A stretch of DNA of 64,000 bases from the NCBI GenBank assembly GCA_007570785.1, contig ML664183.1:19729584-19793583 (forward strand). Reading direction: 5' to 3'. The DNA comes from Antilocapra americana (lineage: Eukaryota; Chordata; Mammalia; Artiodactyla; Antilocapridae). This document shows, piece by piece, positions 55,376 through 64,000 of this stretch (positions are counted from its first letter, which is position 1; every line of letters begins with the position of its first letter). Position numbers and translations under genes: made by a program. The notes beneath the pieces were generated by a model. That model was given only the letters and a program-made list of their open reading frames with translations, did not search any database and was not told the DNA's origin.

Positions 55376-58206
55376 TATTCCTATGAAAAAATTAGCACTA
55401 TTTTGTGGATAGCAAAATGAATAGTTTACATCCAAATGCTAAAACTTTTTGTTGTAGAAAGTGGATCTTACTATTATCTAATTATTATAGAAAAGTCTTT
55501 GGTATTCTAACTCAAAATAAGATGCAACTAATTAATATATACTTGACTTTTGTTATTTCCCCTTAATATTTGCTAGACAGTGCCTTGAAAATGGGAATCC
55601 TGAATTTTGGAGACCGCATGATGCACTAGTAAATGTCAGAGGATGAGAAACTGAAAGAAAAAAAAAATTACATTCCCAAAACTAGAATGTACAATTTATA
55701 CCTCTGTGACTCATCCTCTGAAAAATAAAACTAATAGTTTCTTAATATAGCCAGTAAGCATGGTTAAGAATATCACTTATCATGGGAAAATGCTCTTTCT
55801 CATCTAAGAGATATGTTATGCTTCCCAAATCTGTAATTTTTTGTCCAATGTTCTAGTTTCTAGATTGATTATATCTGGATTGATTAGTTACTCTTGATGC
55901 ATTGACTGGGTTGGTTTGAGGTAATCCCTACTTTTCTGTTTATCTGAGGCATCTATATAATCTTTTATAAAGTCTGACATTTATATTACATGTTTATAAA
56001 ATATAATTTTGGCTTCTGAACATTGTACCTGGTTAGAATGTCAGAAAAGAAAGCAGCAGCAAACTATGTAAGGGGTAAAAGTTTAAGAAAACATATTTAG
56101 AGCTCAATCACATCCATCTAGACTAATAAATTTAAACTGGCTCATTGAAGCAGCAAATACATTTCATCTTTCCACCGAGCATCACCTTCACTGAATCACA
56201 TCAATATTTCCTTCCCATCTCTAAGGTCTGTTTCCTCCTCAGTGGATTCCAGATGACTCCAAAACACTAGAGGTGTATTTCTGGTTCCTTCCAATAATGA
56301 GAACCTTAAGTGTTAATTTGACAACACAAATTTTGCCAGTGACTGTACTTTAACTGTCAAAATAAGTCAAAGAGAAAGGAAAACGAGCTGATAAGATTTA
56401 AGTGCATGTCTGTTGCATGATGATGTTTAATATTAATAAAATGGAAGACAAGCAGTAGCTTGTATTCTGTTAAAAAAAGAGAAAATATGTTAGTTCTCAA
56501 TTTTATTAATTCCTTCATACATTAAAAATGAGACTAAATCCTAGATAGTTCAAATAAAATTACTTTTATCATTTGTGAGAAGATTTAAAGAAAAATTTTG
56601 CAGTGTTATATGATCTGTAGTTCAGATACATATGGCAACATGACATGATCCTTTAGCTGCATTGTTGTTCACAGTAAGACCTTTAAGATGAAAAGTAAAT
56701 CCCAGCATTAAGATAGTAATAGTTATTGTATACTGAGTATTTATTATGTGCCCATGCCAGGCACTCTGTGGCTATATATTTATTTATTCCTCATAATAAA
56801 TCCAGCAGTAGGTTTTAAGCATCATCCTTATCATGTAGCTGATAAAATTGATGCTTAAGGATAATATATTACATGCTCAAGGTCTCACACACTGTCAAAA
56901 ATTATTTGAAACTGGGAATTTTCTAACATCAAAACTTATGTTCTAACCCTATACAGGTACAATTTTTTTAAAAGGAATTTTGACAATTGATTTATTAGAA
57001 CACAAACAAATCATCTGAGAAAATTGATATTTTAGCAATAAAATAGGTAATATTCTATTATTGAAAATATCAAAAGAAATGGAAGTAAAGAGATGTAAAT
57101 AGGAAATTTGCAATTACTTTTCAGCCAATTCTGAATATATTTGGTTTCTGATCAAGTGGACTATACAAATACACTATATACCTCTCTATTCCCATTTATT
57201 TCTGCCTGTAATTCATTCCTGAGCTCATCCATTTCTTTTAGTGTCTTTCCAAATGCTGCCAGTATCAGCTAGATACTGTATGATATGATACTGAATGCCA
57301 GATATTGGTATGCTATTTGTTTTCTATTCTCTTTTCCTAAAAGGTCAAGTTCTCTAGCTTCAACCTGTGCTTACCAGTTCACCTATGGTGAAAATTTCCA
57401 TATTGCATTCTTCAATTGTAGTATTTTTTTTTCCTATCTTCCATCTAATTTCTTATCCAATGTTACATGTTTTAGTTTTTTTTTTTAATATATGATAGCA
57501 ATCCACTCCTATACCAGTTTCTTGATTAACACAATAAACATTTATTTCTTATTTATATTGGTTTTGTTTGGAGTGTAGCTCTGCTAAACGTGGTTACTTC
57601 AGGAAACTAGAATGATGATAATTACTTGGTTTTGTAGTTTCACTATGTGAAATATGAGGTCTCCTTTTCTTTTTTTTTAACCTTTACTAACACGTTGGCT
57701 CATAGTACCTTGGTTAGAACTAGTCATATGGTGATGTGTAAACTGTAAAAGGGCTGGAAAGTATAACCTTGTATGTTTCAGGAAGAAAAATAACCTGGAT
57801 ATTGACCAGCATGAGTAAAATCCACCCTTGAAACTAATATTTATTGAATTCCTAATTGTGCCAAGCTCACCTATGTAGATAATTATTAATAATTTCACTA
57901 AGGCTTATGTAGGTTTAATGTTTGCCTGTAAGTGACATGGCTAAATAGGACAGAGGCTAGGATTAGAATCCGGAGTGTAACTCAGTCTAGATGTATGCAT
58001 TTCCCTCTTACACATGAAGCATTTGTGTAATATTTATTGAATGAGTAAATATTATGTTATGCAGTCTCATTCAGTTTTCTTTTGAGAGACTACTATTATT
58101 TCAGAATTTATTTTTTGGTAAAACATTGCCAAAGAAATACATCATCCATCATATCCTTTCTCTAAAAAATGAACAGTTGAGGAGAGGTGCATTCTGTAAT
58201 TGGTTA
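55376..58206. other. unique DNA with MIR relics
   Basis: MIR-like at about 56725-56960 ('tatttattatgtgcccatgc', 'atgctcaaggtctcacacac') and 57830-58000 ('ctaatatttattgaattcct', 'ggctaggattagaatccgg'). No coding signal. Confidence 0.5.
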
Positions 58207-58292
58207 CTCACATCTATCTATCTATCATCTATCTAGCTACCCATCTAGCCACTCTATCTATTGTCTATCTAATATCTATCTATGTATCTATC
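58207..58292. repeat. (CTAT)n microsatellite, degenerate
   Basis: Interrupted tctatctatc-type repeats with 'agctacccatctagccac' insertions. Confidence 0.9.
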
Positions 58293-58947
58293 TTCCTCCT
58301 CTTCCCCCTCCTACTTCTTCATCATAACCATCATCCATTTTCTCATGCCTATGGCTTTAGAAAGAGGAATTTGCCTTCTGTTGAAAGTATGTCTATTTGT
58401 TTGTAGACTGGAAAAGTAGGTGTAGTGTACTACTCATTCTGTTTAATCAAAAGAAAGTAGGGATTTGGGGGCATTGTTGTTATACTTCATATCAGACTTT
58501 CAGTATCATTAGTGTGGTATTGCAGGAAAATGTAGTTTTCACAATATACGTATTAATGGAAAATTACAAAACTTTTTTGACTAAAAAATAGAAGAGGACA
58601 CTTTTTGTCTAATTAATTGAATATTTTGCACTAGCAAGACCATGGGTTATAAAAACATCTTCAGAAATCTTCCTCTTTCTTTGTGGAGTTTGAACATAAA
58701 TTTTTTATGTGGGAAAAATGTGATCTGAAAAATGAAATCCAGGTGATACTAGCACTTATGACCCTAAACAGGAATGACTTATGTCAAAGACCAGTTGTAT
58801 TTTATATCAAAGTCTGAAATATGAAATTATGAATTAAGATGGAATGTATTTTGCTTGAATTTGGAAACAGCATAGAGGATTATTATGTACCAGTGTGCAC
58901 AGTGCTGTAGTATGATTTCAATGCACACAAGATCTTAGTACCAGTAT
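58293..58947. other. unique DNA, no gene seen
   Basis: No recognised content. Confidence 0.4.
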
Positions 58948-59012
58948 AGAACCTGTGCTCCCCTCATGGGGAGTGTGGATTCTTAACCAATGGACTGCCA
59001 GGGAAGTCCCTA
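58948..59012 (-). mobile_element. CHR-type tRNA SINE fragment (minus)
   Basis: 'ggattcttaaccaatggact' and 'gccagggaagtccc' are the reverse complement of the older cetartiodactyl tRNA-Glu SINE head ('gggacttccctgg...gttaagaat'). Only the head is kept. Confidence 0.7.
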
Positions 59013-59329
59013 CCTGGCCTGAATTTTAAAAACTCCCAAATTTTATGCCATTGTGAGCAAACTCCATATATCTACAGCTTCAAAAATAAACAGTGAAATG
59101 CTTCTAAAGATGAGAAATTTCAGCTTAAAGAAGGTAAGGCAAGTTTCTGTGAAAATTAGTCTTAAAAGAATGCTTGGGAAGAAAAAAACAGCTGCTGTGA
59201 GCCTTCCAGGCTAGTAATACCTTCAGAGTTTCATAATTGTGGAATTAACTTGTTTTGAAGAGAGTCTTGATTATCAGGCATATTTATAACTTTTTTTTAA
59301 AGATATTTGTAATTTTGCACATTTTTCTT
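59013..59329. other. unique DNA, no gene seen
   Basis: No recognised content. Confidence 0.4.
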
Positions 59330-59670
59330 TTGAGATGAATTTGTTTTGCTGCTAATTTTGAAGCCCCACTGGTTCCTTTAAGTTTTTTAGACAGGTCACA
59401 GCAGACTGGCTGTCAATAAAAGAGCAATTTGTCTTTTAAACTTAACACACTGAACAGCTCCTTTGCTGCCACTGTCTATTGATTGCAGCCTGAAGAGTTT
59501 TGCCCTTTCTTTTCAGAAGCTTTAATTAAGGCCATTGCTTTGTGTCATTAACAAGGTTAAATTCTACTCTGTTCCTTTTGCATAACTCTCACTAACATTC
59601 AATACAAAAAGTTGCATTTTTTCTTCCTGATATTGCACCCCACAATTGTTAGGGAATTGCACATTTATAT
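59330..59670. promoter_or_regulatory. candidate conserved non-coding element
   Basis: A repeat-free block with developmental-enhancer-like composition. It has an overlapping TTTAATTAAGG homeodomain-type site (about 59519), SOX-like CCATTGCTTTGTG and CATTAACAAGG, CTGTCAATAAA and TCTATTGATTG (HOX/PBX-like). It shows none of the decay seen in neighbouring relics. Inferred from sequence character only. Confidence 0.25.
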
Positions 59671-59689
59671 AAACTGGAGTTTTTTTGTG

Positions 59690-59812
59690 CATGAGTGCTA
59701 GTTGCTTCCGTCATGTCCAAGTCTTTGAGACCCTATGGACTTGTAGCCTGTCAAGCTCCTCAGTTCATGGAATTCTCCAGGTAAGAATACCAGAGTGAGT
59801 TGCCATGCCCTC
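59690..59812 (-). mobile_element. Bov SINE fragment (minus)
   Basis: 'cttccgtcatgtccaagtct', 'atggacttgtagcctgtcaa' and 'gaataccagagtgagttgcc', ending at 'gccctct' without the tRNA head. Confidence 0.88.
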
Positions 59813-60367
59813 TGGGAAAGGATGTGGCAACTCACTATAGCTGAGTTTTCTTAGAAGATTGTTATAAAAATAGTTGTTATTTTTTCCATTAGTTTCAAAT
59901 TAAGTTGGATTTGAAAAGGACCATTTTGGTGTTGACATATATTTTATGGAAAGGCATGAGATCTTTTGATTTGTAAATGGGTCACAGTAAGTTAGGAAAC
60001 ACTATGGTAAGAGACAACCCCCAGATTTTAAGGACTTAAAGTAACAAAGGTTTGTTTCTTGCTTACATAGCATATATATCATAGACTACCTGGGTCTCTG
60101 CTTCATGTTCTTCTCACTCCAGGACAAAGGATAGTATAATAATTACCATCTGATACATTTCAAATTATGTTGGAGCCAAAGAAAATGTAGTATAAATATA
60201 CTATCGCTTAAGGCTTCTTTTTTGGTAGTGATGCAAGACGCTACTGTTCACGTTTTCATTGGCCAAAGAGAGTTGCATGGCTGTGTCAAAATTCAAGTGA
60301 ACAAAGAGAGTTTAATTCTGTTATATGCTCATGAGGAGAAAATAAAAATATTCATAATTAGTCCTAA
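59813..60367. other. unique DNA with possible ancient-repeat trace
   Basis: 60090-60300 weakly resembles the degraded repeat at 38470 ('tcattggccaaagagagttg', 'catggctgtgtcaaaattc'). No gene. Confidence 0.35.
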
Positions 60368-60942
60368 TGAGTGAAAGGAGAATCTAAGTTCTTGTTCGTG
60401 GAACCAAAGAATGAACTTCACAAACATGCAAACACTCATGGTGGTAAGGGAATAGGATTTATTAAAGAGAATGAAAGTATAAACCTCTCAACACAGACAC
60501 TGAAAAGGGGTAAAGAGGTCCCCAAAGGAGAGACTTACAGCAGTTTTTATATCCTTAATCTGTACATTTTTGATTGGCTCCTGTCCTTAAAATATGTTAT
60601 TTTTAGCCAACATTTTAAAGGTTAAGATGCTTAACATCTTCTGGTTTCTCTTGATTCTCAAATTAAGTTGCCATCCTTTTTCATGCCCCCTGGCCATTTT
60701 ACAAAGGACCAGATGTATGAGTTTAAAATTAATTATCACCTGTTGTTTCTCCCTTAGGCATATGGAACAGATGTTAATTACTGCCCTTCCCTGGATCTGA
60801 GTGCTGATAATTTGTCAGACACATTTGAGGAATTTGGGAGGAAAATACTATAGCCTTAGGTTAATGGAGTGAGATGCTAATGAAAACAAGACTGACGTCA
60901 CAGAGTCCTTCGCTGACTACATAACAATTTCTACTTCATGAG
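60368..60942 (-). mobile_element. solo LTR, class I-like (minus), with 4-bp TSD
   Basis: TGAG at 60368-60371 and 60939-60942 brackets a 567-bp block (60372-60938) with TG...CA ends. On the minus strand it starts TGAAGTAG and ends CTCCTTTCA. The AATAAA signal in minus orientation is at 60458-60463. A perfect TGACGTCA lies in the first 50 bp of U3 (60893-60900). The 4-bp duplication suggests a gammaretrovirus-like (class I) element. Confidence 0.72.
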
Positions 60943-61004
60943 TACCACAGAAATCATGCCTACATTTTGGTATTCACATTTTAAGAAATATCCCTTTTGA
61001 AGAA

Positions 61005-64000
61005 TTTTTTTTTCTTTCTTTTTTTTTTTTATTATTGTTTTTGCCATACATTGTCATGATATCACCATGGGTTTACATATGCTTCCCCTCCGGGTCCCCC
61101 CTCCCTCCTCCCTCCCCCCCGGGAAATCTCGCTGCACCAGTCCCGAGCATCAATCCTGGGCTGGCGATTGATTAGACACATGACAATTAACATGCTTCAA
61201 TGCCCTTCTCCCATATCATCCCACCCTTACCCTCATCCACAAAGTCCACAAGTCTATTCTATACATCTGCGTTCCTTTTGTTGTCTACCATGTTGGGTTC
61301 TCATTACTGTCTTTCTAAATTCCATATATATGTGTTAATATACTGTATTGTTGTTTTTGCTTCTGGCTTACTTCACTCTGGATAATGGGCTCCAGTTTCG
61401 TCCATCTGAGTAGAATTGCTTCAAATGAATTTTTTTTTAATGCTGAGTAATATTCCATTGTGTATATATACCACAGCTTTCTTATCCATTCGTCAGTTGA
61501 TGGGCATCTAGGTTGCTTCCATGTCCTGGCTATTGTAAACAATGCAGCGATGAACATTGGGGTGCACGTGGCTCTTTCAATTCTGGTTTCCTCGGTGTAT
61601 ATGCCCAGCAGTGGGATTGCTGGGTCATATGGCAGGTCTATTTGCAGCTTTTTAAGGAACCTCCACACTGTTTTCCATAGTGGCTGTACTAGTTTGCATT
61701 CCCACCAACAGTGTAAGAGGGTTCCCTTTTCTCCACATCCTCTCCAGCATTTATTGCTTGTAGACTTTTGGATGGCAGCCATTCTGACTGGTGTAAAGTG
61801 GTACCTCATTGTAGTTTTGATTTGCATTTCTCTGATAATGAGTGATGTTGAGCATCTTTTCATGTGTTTGTTAGCCATTTTTATATCTTCTTTGGAGAAA
61901 TGTCTGTTAAGTTCTTTGGCCCACTTTTTAATTGGGTTGTTTATTTTTCTAGAATGGAGCTGCAGGAGTTGTTTGTATATTTTTGAGATTAATTGTTTGT
62001 CTGTTGCTTCATTGGCTATTATTTTCTCCCATTCTGAAGGCTGTCTTTTCACCTTGCTTATAGTTTCCTTTGTTGTGCAAAAGCTTTTAATTTTAATTAG
62101 GTCCCATTTGTTTATTCGTGTTTTTATTTCCAATATTCTGGGAGGTGGGTCATGGAGTATCCCGCTTTGGATTATAGCAGAGAGTGTTTTGCCTATGTTA
62201 TCCTCTAGGAGTTTTATAGTTTCTGGTCTTATGCTTAGATCTTTAATCCATTTTGAGTTTATCTTTGTGTATGGTGTTAGAAAGTGATCTAGTTTCATTC
62301 TTTTACAAGTGGCTGTCCAGTTTTCCCAGCACCACTTGTTAAAGAGGTTGTCTTTTCTCCATTGTATATTCTTGCCTCCTTTGTCAAAGATAAGGTGTCC
62401 ATAGATGCGTGGATTTATCTCTGGGCTTTCTATTCTGTTCCATTGATCTATGTTTCTGTCTTTGTGCCAGTACCATACTGTCTTAATGACTGTGGATTTG
62501 TAGTATAGCCTAAAGTCAGGTAGGTTGATTCCGCCAGTTCCATTCTTCTTTCTCAAGATTGCTTTGGCTATACGAGGTTTTTTGTATTTCCATACAAATT
62601 GAGAAATTATTTGTTCTAATTCTTTGAAGAAGACCTCTGGTAGCTTGATAGGAATTGCATTGAATCTATAGATTGCTTTAGGTAGTATACTCATTTTCAC
62701 TATATTGATTCTTCCAATCCATGAGCACGGTACATTTCTCCATCTGTTTGTGTCCTCCTTGATTTCTTTCATCAGTGTTCTATAGTTTTCTATATACAAG
62801 TCTTTTGATTCTTTAGGTAGAAATACTCCTAAGTATTTTATTCTTTTTGTTTCGATGGTGAATGGGATTGTTTCCTTAATTTCTCTTTCTGATTTCTCAC
62901 TGTTAGTGTATAGGAATGCCAGGGATTTCTGTGTGTTGATTTTGTATCCTGAAACTTTGCTATATTCACTGATTAGCTCTAGTAATTTTCTCGTAGAGTC
63001 TTTAGGGTTTTCAATATAGAGGATCATGTCATCAGCAAACAGAGAGAGTTTTACTTCTTCTTTTCCAATCTGTATTCCTTTGATTTCTTTATCTGCTCTG
63101 ATTGCTGTGGCCAAAACTTCCAAAACTATGTTGAATAGTAGTGGTGAGAGTGGGCACCCTTGTCTTGTCCCTGATTTCAGGGGGAATGCTTCCAGTTTTT
63201 CACCATTGAGGATAATGTTTGCTGTGGGTTTGTCATATATAGCTTTTATTATGTTGAGGTATGTTCCTTCTATTCCTGCTTTTTGGAGGGTTTTTATCAT
63301 AAATGGATGTTGAATTTTGTCAAAGGCTTTCTCTGCATCTATTGAGATAATCATGTGATTTTTATTTTTTAATTTGTTAATGTGGTGTATTACATTGATC
63401 GATTTACGAATATTGAAGAATCCTTGCATCCCTGGGATAAAGCCTACTTGATCATGATGTATGATCTTTTTGATGTGTTGTTGGATTCTATTTGCTAGAA
63501 TTTTGTTGAGGATTTTTGCGTCTAAGTTCATCAGTGATATTGGCCTGTAGTTTTCTTTTTTTGTGGCATCTTTGCCAGGTTTTGGAATTAGGGTGATGGA
63601 GGCCTCATAGAATGAGTTTGGAAGTTTACCTTCGTCTGCAATTTTCTGGAAGAGTTTGAGTAGAATAGGTGTTAGCTCTTCTCTAAATTTTTGGTAGAAT
63701 TCAGCTGTGAAGCCATCTGGTCCTGGGCTTTTGTTTTTTGGAAGATTTCTGATTACGGTTTCAATTTCCGTGCTTGTGATGGGTCTATTAATATTATCTA
63801 TCTCTTCCTGGTTTAGTCTTGGAAAGTTGTACTTTTCTAGGAATTTGTCCATTTCATCCAAATTGTCCAGTTTATTTGCATATAGTTGCTGATAATAGTC
63901 TCTTATGATCCTTTGTATTTCTGTGTTTTCTGTTGTGATCTCTCCGTTTTCATTTCTAATTCTGTTGATTTGGTTCTTCTCCCTTTGTTTCTTGATGAGT
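61005..64000 (-). mobile_element. young L1 (minus), 3' half, continues past the window
   Basis: T-run (poly(A)) at 61005-61031 with a C interruption, 3' UTR with 'catgatatcaccatggg', C-rich block at about 61096-61120, then ORF2 open to the window edge. It is the least damaged LINE in the window. The right end and TSD are outside. Confidence 0.97.
61315..63999 (-). CDS. L1 ORF2 protein (reverse transcriptase/endonuclease), C-terminal part
   Basis: A continuous frame of about 894 codons (848 from the first internal Met at 63861, plus 46 more to the window edge) out of a usual length near 1,275. ORF2p nicks target DNA and reverse transcribes L1 and SINE RNA in cis and trans. Numbering from Met63861: fingers/palm include [11 protein letters not shown] (104-114), [12 protein letters not shown] with the motif A Asp175, [12 protein letters not shown] (231-242, motif B) and FADDMILY with catalytic Asp277-278. 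The C-terminal cysteine-rich motif [18 protein letters not shown] is at about 705-722. It ends HIYGI-stop. No stop or frameshift is visible. The endonuclease domain, ORF1 and 5' UTR lie beyond 64000, so competence cannot be judged. The true start is outside; Met63861 is internal. Confidence 0.92.
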   Translation of the reverse strand, partial: LIKKQREKNQINRIRNENGEITTENTEIQRIIRDYYQQLYANKLDNLDEMDKFLEKYNFPRLNQEEIDNINRPITSTEIETVIRNLPKNKSPGPDGFTAEFYQKFREELTPILLKLFQKIADEGKLPNSFYEASITLIPKPGKDATKKENYRPISLMNLDAKILNKILANRIQQHIKKIIHHDQVGFIPGMQGFFNIRKSINVIHHINKLKNKNHMIISIDAEKAFDKIQHPFMIKTLQKAGIEGTYLNIIKAIYDKPTANIILNGEKLEAFPLKSGTRQGCPLSPLLFNIVLEVLATAIRADKEIKGIQIGKEEVKLSLFADDMILYIENPKDSTRKLLELISEYSKVSGYKINTQKSLAFLYTNSEKSEREIKETIPFTIETKRIKYLGVFLPKESKDLYIENYRTLMKEIKEDTNRWRNVPCSWIGRINIVKMSILPKAIYRFNAIPIKLPEVFFKELEQIISQFVWKYKKPRIAKAILRKKNGTGGINLPDFRLYYKSTVIKTVWYWHKDRNIDQWNRIESPEINPRIYGHLIFDKGGKNIQWRKDNLFNKWCWENWTATCKRMKLDHFLTPYTKINSKWIKDLSIRPETIKLLEDNIGKTLSAIIQSGILHDPPPRILEIKTRINKWDLIKIKSFCTTKETISKVKRQPSEWEKIIANEATDKQLISKIYKQLLQLHSRKINNPIKKWAKELNRHFSKEDIKMANKHMKRCSTSLIIREMQIKTTMRYHFTPVRMAAIQKSTSNKCWRGCGEKGTLLHCWWECKLVQPLWKTVWRFLKKLQIDLPYDPAIPLLGIYTEETRIERATCTPMFIAALFTIARTWKQPRCPSTDEWIRKLWYIYTMEYYSALKKNSFEAILLRWTKLEPIIQSEVSQKQKQQYSILTHIYGI

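Noticed and set aside
61460..62287. 275-codon plus ORF
   Set aside because: It is the antisense shadow of the L1 ORF2 coding strand. The same antisense frame appears in every L1 copy here.

Overview
The window is mammalian and comes from a ruminant of the cattle/sheep/goat/buffalo group (Bovidae). BovB (RTE) LINEs, tRNA-Glu/BovB-tailed Bov-tA/Bov-A SINEs and young bovine-type L1 copies dominate it. No complete host gene, rRNA, functional tRNA or CRISPR array is visible. It reads as an AT-rich intergenic or large-intron region that has taken up retroelements repeatedly. The species cannot be settled from this sequence.

Layout: 1-1133 is a BovB 3' end, a reversed BovB fragment and a decayed cecropia-type mariner. 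1134-9394 is mostly old unique DNA with four SINE/BovB pieces. 9395-10990 is an ancient 5'-inverted L1. 11-22 kb holds SINEs, three younger L1 insertions with readable target-site duplications (13.5, 16.6 and 19.2 kb, the last with its 5' part inverted) and a BovB. 22009-22142 is the best host-exon candidate, on the minus strand. 25.9-28.9 kb is an old inverted L1 interrupted by a solo LTR and a BovB with reverse-transcriptase remnants.

29.7-33.1 kb is the most unusual region. A MIR is split by L1 DNA, one L1 is split by an endogenous-retrovirus structure, and that structure is a palindrome: two 498-bp LTRs in inverted orientation, each with its polypurine tract, facing each other across a 93-bp spacer. 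The whole is flanked by one 4-bp target duplication. Normal proviruses carry direct LTRs. The best single explanation is fold-back of the minus-strand DNA during reverse transcription, followed by integration through two U5 ends.

33-52 kb is largely repeat-poor DNA with scattered SINEs, two BovB copies, a long TA microsatellite and L2/MIR/MaLR-like relics. 52.2-53.6 kb is another twin-primed L1, with a 100-N assembly gap inside it. 54-60 kb has one older L1, MIRs and a candidate conserved non-coding block near 59.4 kb. 60372-60938 is a minus-strand solo LTR with a 4-bp duplication. 61005-64000 is the 3' half of a young L1 whose ORF2 stays open to the window edge.

Function: the LINEs are the machinery (ORF2p for L1, the RTE reverse transcriptase for BovB) and the SINEs are non-autonomous users of it. 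The LTRs are latent promoter/polyadenylation cassettes. Apart from the open L1 ORF2, every mobile-element coding sequence here is truncated, frameshifted or inverted.
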